Shown here: positions 51,071 through 61,695 of the stretch, piece after piece | Layout of the letters: each line of letters starts with the position of its first letter | Position numbering within the stretch: position 1 is the first letter of the stretch | Assembly (NCBI RefSeq): GCF_949987515.2 | Contig: NC_082684.1 | Location: forward strand, 119,206,080 to 119,270,079 | Direction of reading: 5' to 3' | DNA length: 64,000 nt | Origin: Delphinus delphis | Lineage: Eukaryota > Chordata > Mammalia > Artiodactyla > Delphinidae | Position numbers and translations under genes: made by a program | The notes under the pieces: generated by a model | Seen by the model: the letters and a program-made list of their open reading frames with translations, nothing else | Told to the model about the DNA's origin: nothing | The model's database searches: none

Positions 51071-51867
51071 AATACAAACTAAAAAGAAATAAAATGAGAT
51101 CTGGATCCTTATCAAATGATCAAAAGTTCAAAAATCTAGATCTAACCAAAGGCCTTTATCTGATTACCCTTTGAAATGGTGATAGAGAAAACTGAATCAC
51201 ATCCTGACTCTCTGTAACCTCAAGGGCACTGAATTATACTTTTATTCATATGGCTTAGTACCCCAAATGTCAGTTATCAGGCTGTAATTTCTTCAGTTAG
51301 AAAAAAATAACCCTGGAGTTATGCTTTAGCCTTCTTGTGTTCTAACCACATGGAACTTGGAGTCTGTCCTGTTCCTCTGATCCTCAGTTTTAGAAAGTGT
51401 TCACTTAAGGCAGTGTCATGAGAAACTGCCCTGTCATACCTCTACACATAGAGAATGGTGACTATCTTAAACTGACTTGATTATTCAATAGTTGTTTTCT
51501 TTTTTCATTCCCATTGTAGATAGGATACTATGTAGATGCTGTCAGTTGGCAAGCATTTACCATTTTTCATGCAGCCCTGTCAAAAGTACTTTATTCAAAA
51601 AAATAAAAATAAAAAAGTACTTTATTCAAGAGCTCTCTACCCAAAGCTTCTCCTCTCATAAGAGTCAGGAGACTGTGTGTGAATCTGCCGTTAAAAAACA
51701 GTCAGTGTTGGATGATGTGGATGATGGGAGAGGCTCTGCATGTATGGGGGCAGGGAGTATATGGTAAATCTCTGTACCTTTCCTTCAATTTTGCCGTGAA
51801 CCTAAAACTGCTCTTTTAAAAGTCTTAAAAAATCTATATCTAAATATATACATACATATACATGTAC

Positions 51868-51872
<5 letters not shown>

Positions 51873-51920
<48 letters not shown>
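51873..51920. repeat. (TG)24 microsatellite
   Basis: Forty-eight bases of perfect TG repeat, preceded by a TACATA/CATA-rich run from about 51838. Length polymorphism is likely. Confidence 0.97.
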
Positions 51921-51922
<2 letters not shown>

Positions 51923-52474
51923 AACTGCAGGATCAGAGGGAAGGAAATATGAATACAAGCTGCACTTTAGTAAGCCATGACTTAAAACCTTGTTAAATTA
52001 GTAAATGCTGCAAAAAGTAGTTTTGATCCCTATATGCTCATGGACTTATAATCTCTATATATACAAATGACCTTGCTATCCTCTGGTATTTAAAATCTAC
52101 ACATATTTTATTTAGGGTAGTTTGGCTATCTTTATAGTGGCATCAAGTCGTCATTTATGCTAACACATAAGTGTTATCAGTCCTAATGCAGTTTTCTATT
52201 TTAAGGGTATATCTCTGACATCAATAAACTCTATGAAAAAGACTCTAGGGGAAACTGAATAATTAATGTAAAATACATCCTTCAAAATTAAATATTTAGT
52301 TATTCTTATTAGTATTTTTAAGGTTTTCACATGATCACTGCTTCAGGGAATAATGACATTCACATCATAAAACTGTGAAAAGTCACTTTTAAATTGAATG
52401 TTATTTTTAAAATATTAAATTTGAATATAAATACTCACAGAATAACACTTTTACTTTTTTCTTCTCTCTCACAG

Positions 52475-52601
52475 AATACCCAGAGGATAAGCAGTTCTCA
52501 AGCCACTCAGCCCCTAGCTACCCCCGTGGTGTCTGTGACAACCCCTAGCCTGCCTCCACAGGGCCTGGTGTACTCAGCAATGCCGACCGCCTACAACACT
52601 G
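52475..52601 (+). CDS. MEF2A: MEF2A exon with p38 phosphorylation sites (127 nt)
   Basis: It encodes NTQRISSSQATQPLATPVVS through SAMPTAYNT plus one base of an Asp codon. The two Thr-Pro sites in LATPVV and VTTPSL correspond to the p38 targets known as Thr312 and Thr319 of human MEF2A; both are kept. The acceptor is CTCTCTCACAG and the donor GTAAGC at 52602. It is in phase 0 at the start, so it accepts either the beta microexon or the p38-docking exon directly. The exon is not a multiple of three and should be constitutive. Confidence 0.97.
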
Positions 52602-55600
52602 GTAAGCCTACTCTGTTGCCTTTTGTGGGTTTTATTTCTTTGTTTTGTGCTCAACATGTGCTTTTATGATTTTTAAATAGTATATTTATTGAAATAAGTT
52701 ATTTCCAGTTTCTTAGATTCATATTTGGATATGTTAAAGAAACACATGCTAGTCTTGAAAAAAAATTAGAAAATACACATTGATCGTAGAAAGATTTCCC
52801 AGCATGAACTTTTACTTACCCCTGACGAAGAAACAACTAGCTGTTATCAAAATTATGGTATGCAGCAAGCGGAGCAAAAGGCTCGGCATTTTCTATATAG
52901 TTCTTGTTAAACAGCATCTCACTATTCCAGGCTTTTAAAATGAGGTGTTTTTCTGTATGCTGTGTCAACCTAGCTTGGGAAAGACTGAGTCCCTTTGGAC
53001 CTCAGGGCTCGGGGAGGTGGAGTTGGGTGGCTGTGCCAGCAGGTCATGTTTTCCTCCGTGTGACACCCCTTTTGGTTTCTGCTGTTTGTGCCTGAGGGGC
53101 AAGACCAGGAGCTTTCTTGTTTCTCCTCAGAGTCTGTCACTCGTCACCTCTGAGGGGAGCTTTTCACTCATTCATGCTTATTTAGACATTTCACTCCCAA
53201 ATACCCTATTTGGAGGGTATATCAGGTAAATTTAAGAATGCTGCAGTGACTGAAGGGGTGCTTTCAGCCACGCAGGCTGTGTGGAGAACCCGACGTGCAC
53301 AGGTTTCTCTAGATGTGCCATCATAGGGAGCGGCAGAGGACACATGGGGCTTCACTTTCTCGCCAGCTGAGCCAAACACCTGATGCTTCAAAAGAAGGAA
53401 AGAGGGAAATAGTTAAAAATACCTTGCCAGTTTTTCAGAGACTACAGTGCAGAGAATTTATTCTTTTGTGATTCTAATAAGGAGACTAATAAAAATCATC
53501 TAATTTTAGACTTCAGGATAAATGCTGTAGCACGGTGCTTTCACCCTGCTCTCTGGAGCTCCCAGAGGGGTGCAGAGCCATCAATACATTTGATTGCTGC
53601 TTTAATTCCAAGTAGTTCTTTTAAAACAGAAATAACTTTAAAAGGTTTTGTTGAAAAAGAAAGCCTCTTAGAAAATGTCTACTACCTTTTCCAACGATCA
53701 ATATGAAAAAAAAGTCCAAATCCATCAGCTAAATCTAGAGTAAAGCCAGGGATTATGCATTCATATAAATTCTGTTTCATTGTCCTGATCACCAGCTATA
53801 TGAGCAACACTATTCTAGGGACATACATTTTCTCCCAAGTTTATTCTGGAAAAGGAGACAGGACATACCTAAGTTGGTAACTATGGCGGGGAAGTCCTGA
53901 GTTGTTGAGGTTACCAGTTCATGCTCTGATCTCGAGAAGGTGAGGAAAGAAGGAAATCTGTGAGCTAGAATGTTCAGAGGAGTGTTGGCTGAGGAGATGG
54001 GGCTTGAGCAGGGTGTCAACATTAGATTACAGTTTACTGAGCATTTCATGACAGGTTTTTCCAATATTCAACTTAGATACCCCCCCTGTATTTGTTTTTA
54101 GAAATGCCATGGGATTTAAAGAATCTTTTTTTTTTAAGTCCAGAAGGAATTACCAAAACATAAAAATGGAGTCAGGTTCTGTCGAAACTGTCCATCACTT
54201 AGCATCAATCTCACTCCTCCTTTAACTACATAGTCTTTGCTCTCTCTCAGAGCACCTATTCTGTTTAATGTTACCACATTATCTTTAACGTATTTATCTA
54301 TTTGCCTTTTTAAAACATGCGTCCATGTTTTGTCTTTTGTTAGTATATCAGCTACGTTGTATGTGTGGCATGTGTCAAACACATGCCAGTCAGTACAGGG
54401 ATGAATGAGCAACATTTCAAAGAGTACAATAGTTCTGTGTGAAGGAATCATATAGACGCTTCCTCATGCCCATCCATAACACTCCCAGCTTCTCCACTTA
54501 TTCATGAATCCATTCAGCACATATTTATTGAACACATACTGTGTAACAAGCACCATGGCAGGCACTGGAAATACAAGAGTGTGTGGTTAACAGTGGAATG
54601 TAGGGTCTATCAGAGGAAAAGTCACAGGACAAACAGCTCTAGGAATAATTTATTACTGTCGTGTTAAGGGCTTCACTGAAGCTTCAACCTGAAGGAGCAC
54701 GTGTGACTCAGCCAGGCAGAGTAGGGAGAGTGTTCCGGGAAGAGGGAGTACTGTGTACAAAGGCTAGGAGGCAGCAGGAATGTGGCTGGAGGGATGGGAC
54801 GGCTATAGAGTTGAAACTACAGAGGTAAGTAGGGATGCATAGGCCTTGTTGAGGACTTTGGACATGAGAAGCATTGAGAGCATTGGGAAGCCATAGAAAG
54901 GTTTTAAGCAGAGAGGTATCATGACCATATTTTTTTTTTGAGATCACCTGGCTACAGTGTGCATGGGGCAAAAGTGAATTCAAGGACACCACACAAGAGG
55001 CTAACTGTGATCCAAGTAATGGATACTGATGGCGTGAACTAGGGTGGTGGCAGTAGAGATGGTGAAACTTGGGCAGGCTTGAGAGACAGTAGCTAGAGTC
55101 AATCAGACATGATGGTTGGTGGTGGAAGTAAGTACCAAGGATAACACCCACAGGTTTCTGGCACGAACAGTCATGTGAAAGTTGGTTCCATTTACTAAAG
55201 AGAAGCAGGTTTGGAGGAAATGATGAGTCCAGTTGGGGTCATGTCAGATTTGAGGTGTGTCTGGAGAGACATCCAAGTAGACATGTCAAGTAAGTAGTTG
55301 GAAGGACTTGGAGGCACTGTGGAAGGCACAGTGTGATGGACCCCCCACCCCAGCTTCTGTGGGGAGGGACGAGGCAATCTTAGAGAACACTAAATGAGAA
55401 AATATCCTAAGCAGAGCTATGCTGTTTCAACTCAGTTTCTTTTTTTAAAATACTAATTCACCAGGAAGACCAATTTCTTTAAACACCTCTCTTGAGACAT
55501 GAAAAAGAAGTTAGAAGAGTTTGTGCCTCCTCTCTTTAGAACTAACTGGAAAAGACAAGTGTTAATGATGAACTGAAATAACTCTACGTGTGAATGATAA

Positions 55601-56274
55601 CTAACATCCCACGTCTTGGTCACAACGATGATGACTGAAGTATTCATGTATATTATGTCTTGTAACAGTTTTTTGATGAACTTTCATTTTGCATGCAGTC
55701 AGGGATCTTTGACAGTTCCTGTACTTCGAACAAACGCAGTCATTTAATTGTGTGATAATGTAAATACTGTCTATGTCACTAAGCTTGGCACCCCATGAGA
55801 AGGGGTCCTGAGTCTTTCCTGCTCCCCCTTTACTTCAAGAATATGAGATGTGCTGATTTAGATGGAGTCAGGGTGAGCTGGAGTGTTTCTCTTTGTTCAG
55901 GAGGGTAGCAGTGGGCATATTTATTTAAAATAACAATTGTATAGGAACATCCTTTAGTGATGGTATTTTTATTATTTCTATTTACAAGTCCGGAAGAAGT
56001 ATCTCAACTTCTTGTAAAATAATAAACTATAAATTATTCAGTACAAAATTGAAACGTTTTTTATTGAAATAATCCCAGACAACTGAATACAGCTAGGTCC
56101 TATAAACCTCCCCAAAGAAAAAGTTTTTGTGGGTTTTAGACCCATAAGTGCGTTGTTTGATGTTATGAAGTACCTGGCTTCTCTCAACATAAAACTTTTG
56201 AAGCAACTAATTGAAAAACAGATTTTGCATGGTCCTTTTATTACACACACAAGCAACATTTCCTTCTTTTTTAG
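52602..56274 (+). other. MEF2A: MEF2A intron (3.67 kb)
   Basis: GTAAGC donor and TTTTTTAG acceptor. The 54500-55330 part contains ancient interspersed-repeat sequence ('tcagcacatatttattgaacacatactgtg' near 54514, then 'gggaagccatagaaaggttttaagcagag' near 54885). A gene-free stretch at 52700-54490 shows nothing I can name. Confidence 0.7.
54490..55330. mobile_element. Ancient interspersed repeat, family not determined
   Basis: A series of blocks common in mammalian introns is seen in order, including 'catgaccatattt', 'ggtggtggcagtagagatggtgaaac' and 'gagacatccaagtagacatgtcaagtaagtagttgg'. It is highly diverged. Related 3' blocks occur at about 27430-27570. Confidence 0.45.
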
Positions 56275-56401
56275 ATTACTCACTGACTAGTGCAGACCTG
56301 TCGGCCCTGCAGGGCTTCAACTCCCCAGGAATGCTGTCTCTGGGACAGGTGTCAGCCTGGCAGCAGCACCATTTAGGACAAGCAGCCCTCAGCTCTCTCG
56401 T
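56275..56401 (+). CDS. MEF2A: MEF2A transactivation exon (127 nt)
   Basis: It begins by completing an Asp codon and encodes YSLTSADLSALQGFNSPGML through AALSSL, ending two bases into a Val codon. The acceptor is CTTTTTTAG and the donor GTGAGT at 56402. The residues match the human MEF2A transactivation domain closely, including the Gln/His-rich WQQHHLGQ segment. The frame connects exactly to the terminal exon at 57694. Confidence 0.97.
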
Positions 56402-57693
56402 GTGAGTAACTAGAAATTTTCCCCAAATCTGTACCCCTATTTCCCAACCCCTGTCTCATTCCACTGCCTTTGAAGAAAGGCAGCCTGAAGGTATTCCGGC
56501 CTACCTGCCACCCTTCTCTTTTTTGCCTTGGTTAACATCAACAGACAAAGAGAATAAGAAAATGGGCTACTTACGCCCCTTTGCTTTCTCCCCGGATCGT
56601 AGGGGTGGAGTGGTAGGGCTTGGGTATCTTATGTATGAATCAAGCTACATGGGATTCATGTGGTTGATCCCAGCCCACTGCATACACTGTATACCTCACC
56701 AAGAAGGGTTCACAAAAGAGAATGTTCCTTATGGACAGTGTGTGGGGATATAAGTGAAAAGGGTTTACAGTGGTGCCCAGGTAGGACCAGGCATCACCAG
56801 CAGAAGGAATGGTGCTTCAGTAGAACCAGAATAGTCAGCCCACAGAGCAGCTAGAGGAGATGAGGGGACAGCATAGCAGGCCCACGAGGCCTCCACGAGG
56901 GTTGGCTGCCTTGCCCCTGCTCAGGACACTCAGGACACCCAGCCTCTTAGCCTCCTGCCCTGAAAATCCCCAGAGAGCTTCCCTGCATCCTGAAATAGCT
57001 CCACAATGCATACTGTTATCAGTCGTCTTGGGAATTATGTCATGGAGAAAGGCACAGAGTATCTGAGGGAAATTTCTTTGCCTACACAGGTGTTTGGCCC
57101 TCGGGCCTTTGCAGAGCATCCTAAATGAACACACTAAAAATAGCCATGCAAAGGCAAGTGGAAAAGGCTTGGTGCTCAGACTGGGGGGAAAGCCTGTATA
57201 CACTCTACTGTGTCCTACTCTGAGCAAGTCACTTAGCCTTTCTGAGACACTTTCCTCATCTGGAAAATAGGGTGACATGACTGACTTCTGAGAGCTGCTG
57301 TGAGAATAGGTGACATGTTGTGCCTGTCACAGAAGCAGCAGAAAGGAAGAGAGGAAGCAGAATTCAAGTTGCCATATTGTTCCTCTGCCATTTTGGTCCA
57401 TGTACAGCATTAGTCACTGACACTGTTTTGGATCCTTCAGCTACAGAAGTACTAAGACTGTGGGTAACAGAACCAGTCACTAAATATCTCAACTGTACTT
57501 GTTTTTTGTCTACCAGGGATATATAATTTTTTTCTGTGCCAAGCACTGCAGGAAACACCAAAACTGGTCTTGGGGAATTCTGACAGTATTTCAGACCCTG
57601 GACTTTTTTCAGTCGGGTGGTGTCTGTAATATTCCATTTATGCAGATGTACTCACAAACCATCTACCATATCTTTTTTTTTTTTTTCCTTCAG
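56402..57693 (+). other. MEF2A: MEF2A last intron (1.29 kb)
   Basis: GTGAGT donor; acceptor after a long T tract (TTTTCCTTCAG). It contains a MIR fragment at about 57195-57320. Open frames on the minus strand (57278-56835) have no recognisable protein and no supporting context. Confidence 0.75.
57195..57320 (+). mobile_element. MIR SINE fragment
   Basis: The 'gagcaagtcacttagcctttctgagacactttcctcatctggaaaat' order is the MIR core. The fragment ends within 400 bp of the terminal exon acceptor. Confidence 0.7.
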
Positions 57694-58057
57694 TGCTGGA
57701 GGGCAGTTATCTCAGGGTTCGAATTTATCCATTAATACCAACCAAAACATCAACATTAAGTCAGAACCAATTTCACCTCCCCGGGATCGAATGACCCCAT
57801 CAGGCTTCCAGCAGCAGCCGCAGCCACCGCCGCAGTCACAACCCCCTCAGCCGCAGCCGCAGCCACAGCCGCGGCAGGAAATGGGCCGCTCCCCTGTAGA
57901 CAGTCTGAGCAGCTCAAGCAGCTCCTATGATGGCAGTGACCGGGAGGACCCGCGGAGCGACTTCCATTCTCCGATTGTGCTTGGCCGACCCCCAAACACT
58001 GAGGACAGAGAGAGCCCTTCCGTAAAGCGAATGAGGATGGACGCGTGGGTGACCTAA
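57694..58057 (+). CDS. MEF2A: MEF2A terminal coding exon and stop
   Basis: The exon completes a Val codon and encodes [20 protein letters not shown], continuing for 120 full codons to MRMDAWVT and TAA (58055-58057). IKSEPISPP, at about 57753-57780, is the phosphorylation-dependent SUMO motif (psi-K-x-E-x-x-S-P) equivalent to human Lys403/Ser408, which switches MEF2A between repression and activation; it is intact. A Gln/Pro tract follows at 57809-57877. The Ser-rich [20 protein letters not shown] and the C-terminal nuclear localisation signal VKRMRMD are present. With alpha1, beta and about 86 upstream residues, the protein would be about 501 residues, slightly shorter than human (507) because of the Gln tract. 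Confidence 0.98.
57809..57877 (+). repeat. MEF2A: Gln/Pro low-complexity tract in MEF2A
   Basis: Twenty-three codons contain 11 Gln, 10 Pro, one Ser and one Arg. The longest Gln run is three, and the rest alternates Gln and Pro. Human MEF2A has an uninterrupted run of about 11 Gln at the start of this tract, and it is length-polymorphic. Confidence 0.9.
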
Positions 58058-59150
58058 GGCTTCCAGGCTGGTGTTTGTACTTTCTGTTACTGCAGTGAAC
58101 TGCTCTACATATCTAAGTTGGTAAATAAGGACATGAGTTAAATATATTTATATGTACATACATACATATATATTCCTTTACATATATATGTATGTGGGTG
58201 TGAGTGTGTTTATGTGTGGGTGTGTGTTGCATACACGGAATCAGGCACTTACCTGCAAACTCTTGTAGATCTGCAGGTGTGCGTCCCATGGCAAACAGAG
58301 CACCCTGTAGGCAGAGTCTAGTCTGGCACTTCCTTGGACTACTTGTTTCATAAGATAACCAGTTTTTGCAGAGAAACGTGTACCCATATATATAATTCTC
58401 CCACACTAGCTTGCAGAAACCTAGAGGGCCCCTACTTGTTTTATTTAACTGTGCGGTGACTGTAGTTACTTAAGAAAAATGCTTTGTAGAACAGAGCAGT
58501 AGAAAAGCAGGAACCAAGAAAGCAATACTGTACATAAAATGACATTTATATTAATTACCCACCTGGCATGGGTCTCTGTTGCAAAGAGGTGCATGGGAAA
58601 GGGCTGTTGATATTAAAAACAAAAAACAAAACAAAAAAGCCCCACACATAACTGTTTTGCACGTGCAAAAATGTATTGGGTCAAAGAAGTGATCTTTAGC
58701 TAATAAAAAAGAGAGAGAATAGAAAACACGCATGAAATATTCAGAAAATATTAGCCTAGAAATATAGAGCATTAACAGTAAATTAATATATTAAGTTATA
58801 ATTGGAATATGTCAGAAGTTTCTTTTTACATTCATATCATAAAAATTAAACTGATTTTAGCTCATGTATATTTTATATGAAAGAAAACACCCTTATGAAT
58901 TGATGACTATATATAAAATTATATTCACTACTTTTGAACACATTCTGCTATGAATTATTTATATAAGCCAAAGCTGTATGTTGTAACTTTTTTTTTAGAG
59001 AATAGCTTTATCTTGTTTTAACTTTCTAGTTTTATTTTAAGAGGGGAAAAAAAAACAAACAAAAATATCTTGCAAGCAGAACCTTGGAAAAAAAAAGCCA
59101 TGAACACTTATTACTCTATATGTAAATTAAAAGTTGAGCCAAACTCTTTG

Positions 59151-59158
59151 TGTATATA
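59151..59158 (+). promoter_or_regulatory. MEF2A: Pumilio response-like element TGTATATA
   Basis: Exact match to the UGUAnAUA motif bound by Pumilio proteins, in the 3' UTR. A second copy lies at 59465-59472. Use is inferred from the motif only. Confidence 0.4.
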
Positions 59159-59464
59159 GAATCTTAAATATATTATCACCTTTGATGTAAGTACCTATGT
59201 ATTGTATGGTCACCAGATTAAAAAGTATATTTTTGTGGATTGCCGCCAATTTAGGGGGAAAAGGCGAGATCCTTATTAAGTAGAGTATTCACTGTTTAAT
59301 ATTTACTATTTTGTTAAATATACTGTACTTTGGATTTTAATTATTGGCCCAGTCTTTTCAGAGGATTGTATAAAGGGGTTTCTCCCCTCACTGGTGGTGA
59401 ATGTGTGATGTTACATTGTAATCTTTGTGCTGTATGGGTTGAGCATCATTATATATTTTATATG

Positions 59465-59472
59465 TGTATATA
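59465..59472 (+). promoter_or_regulatory. MEF2A: Pumilio response-like element TGTATATA
   Basis: Second exact match in the 3' UTR, 314 nt after the first. It lies within an AT-rich run, so chance occurrence is possible. Confidence 0.35.
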
Positions 59473-61266
59473 AATAGCAAAGTGGCAAAAAAAATTGGTG
59501 TTAAGTTCATCCTGCATAAATGTAAAATGTGTTGTGACAGATTTTATAAGGCATTATTTAAAACTTGCCTTTTGTGAGGAAAAAAATATAGTAGAAAAGC
59601 TGACCTAATTTAATTAATATTAGAGAAGATGGCAAAATAGTTGATGAGCACAAAGGTTTTATAAGTGGTAAATGATTAGGAAAAAATATTCGTGGGGAAA
59701 GGGGTCTTTTTTCCTTGACCCTCTAAAATAGCATGATGCAGCTGGTTACAGAATACTACCATGCCAGACACTCTGTGCATCGAATGACACTGCAGTGTGG
59801 GGAGCAGTCCTCTCATGGTGCCGATTCTTGGCACAATTCTTGCCATCCTGATGCCCTCAACTGAGATGCTGACCAAGGCCTTACTCTCACAGGAAGACAG
59901 CTAAGTGGTAACAGCAAGCTTGGCAGGTCCCTGGGCTTGTGCCATGAACAAAATTCAAAGTCCTGTATGTCTTTCATCATCGATTTTTAAATACTCCCTT
60001 TCCTGAGAAACTCAAAATAAGGGTTTAAAATTACTGCTATTTTCTATTTTAAACTTAATATTAAGCAGCTACCTACAATTTTTACTTATGTTTTGGTTTT
60101 TCCCCCTAAATTGCGTTCCTTGTGATGTTTTTTTCCTCCTGTGCTCTTTGTGACAAATCATCAGCCAGACTTCCTGGCTGACACATAGGTAGTAGGTACA
60201 GGATAAACTTGTGGCATTCCCAGCTGCAAAATGGAATTCTGCTTTTAATGACATTTTCAGTAGTAAATTTTGATAGAGGCCAAAAAAGGGAGGGCAATAT
60301 GCTTTGTCCTCTCGTCAGTTTAGACATTTGGCTCTTATTCAGAAAGGACTGGTTTTTCTTTAAAATATACTTATTTTACTGAACTACTTACAGGCACATT
60401 TCTTCATGAGGTCACACCTAATTGAAAGAAGACAGTTTCCCAACACTGAATTTCCAGGATAATCCTTACCACTTTGTAAACCATTTATAGCTTTGGAAGT
60501 GTTCAGTGCTTCTTTGGTTGTTATTTATGCATGTTCATGAACTTCTGCTGTACATGGGATAGGAGTTAACACATTCACATTTACTGTCTATTTTCTTGTG
60601 TGCCTTATGAGATGGCTTTTCTGACTGTATCTCAATAGTCTTTCTTTCTATGCAGGTTTATAATCAGTACAACTACTGTTTTCTAAAATAATATTACGCA
60701 AGGCTCGGAGTTTGTATTTCAATTACACTGACCAAGTAACAATGTATTCTGTTTTCAGGAACTGAGTATTTGACTGTTAACCCTTTTCCCATATACCCAG
60801 TGTGACTTAGAGCATATGGACTTGACAGAGACGCCCTCACCCAGACCCCATGTACGAACACATAAACATACATGTCTCCTGTTGGAAACCAGCTCAGAGT
60901 GGGGAAGACACTAACTGTGTCACTTTAGAACCTACTTTTCTACCCTTTTAGACTCATGTGTTTTGTATGACACCATCATAAGAAATTTTATCCCTGCAGA
61001 TGAAGTATTTTATTACTAAAAGACAAAAACAAAAAAAGCTTAAATTGCACTGGTTAAAGTACAGTTTCCAGCAGCTGTACTTCCTTCAGCAGTCTACCTG
61101 GTACTACATTGAGAGTGAAAGTCACCACTGTACATCTACAGATGGTCCCAATCAAAAATCAACCTTTTGAGCCCTAATTACGTCCATTGTGTTAGAGACT
61201 AAATCAGGGGTTTGTTCTAGAAGAACAATATATGTTTTATCATTTCCTTTTACTGTAAGGACAACT

Positions 61267-61272
61267 AATAAA
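61267..61272 (+). promoter_or_regulatory. MEF2A: Polyadenylation signal AATAAA (alternative)
   Basis: Canonical hexamer about 400 nt before the likely main site, followed by a T-rich stretch (TATTTTCTGTATT) within 30 nt. It could give a slightly shorter 3' UTR. Confidence 0.45.
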
Positions 61273-61669
61273 GCATTAACATATTTTCTGTATTAACCAT
61301 CATGCGCACAAGAAATACATAGTAAATAAGGAACCAGAAAACTCCTGGCATTGGATCATAAGAAGCTAGATGATTAGAATGTGAAAAAGATTTTACAAAT
61401 GTAAAACTTTTATTTCTCTGTAGAAACTTCACTTTGCTGTGCAAGAAGACACTGCTTTGCTATATTTAAAATGGCTTTTTTAAAAGAGATTTATGTATTT
61501 GGTAAATGTTTGTAGTCAACAGTTCACACAAGAAGCTGTACACGGTTTGATCATGTAAAACCGTTTGGCGGCACAAGCTGGACTTTGTTGCCATCCTTGA
61601 GATGAACCTTTTAAGAAAAATAAGTTAATCTCAATTTTTCCCTGAATGTGTTTTTTTTCTTCATTATAC

Positions 61670-61675
61670 AATAAA
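61670..61675 (+). promoter_or_regulatory. MEF2A: Polyadenylation signal AATAAA (likely main site)
   Basis: Canonical hexamer preceded by a T-rich upstream element (TGTGTTTTTTTT at about 61648) and followed by a GT-rich element (GGTTGTTGT, 61719-61727). Cleavage would be expected near 61690-61700. It gives a 3' UTR of about 3.6 kb. Confidence 0.7.
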
Positions 61676-61695
61676 TATTATAGTGAACTTTTTAT

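Larger units (their letters stand above)
48724..52474 (+). other. MEF2A: MEF2A intron (3.75 kb)
   Basis: GTGAGT donor and CTCACAG acceptor. It contains a minus-strand MIR (about 50870-51070), a TA run near 49587-49602, a CA/C-rich run near 50040-50074 and a (TG)24 tract (51873-51920). Nothing else is recognisable. Confidence 0.75.
58058..61695 (+). other. MEF2A: MEF2A 3' UTR (about 3.6 kb)
   Basis: AT-rich sequence after the stop codon with no recognisable transposon, unlike the introns, up to the AATAAA at 61670. This fits a long conserved 3' UTR. It holds a TG/GT-rich stretch (58190-58230) that could bind CELF-type proteins, two Pumilio-type TGTATATA motifs (59151-59158 and 59465-59472), and candidate polyadenylation signals at 58702, 61267 and 61670. 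Open frames within it are short and unrecognised. Confidence 0.85.

Noticed and set aside
54134..54451. 105-codon minus-strand open frame
   Set aside because: Its translation matches no family I recognise, and there is no supporting start context or neighbouring exon. A chance frame is likely.
54708..55151. 147-codon minus-strand open frame
   Set aside because: It lies in an ancient interspersed repeat and has a biased Ser/His/Leu composition.
56835..57278. 147-codon minus-strand open frame in the last MEF2A intron
   Set aside because: No recognisable domain; it overlaps a MIR fragment and is antisense to the intron.
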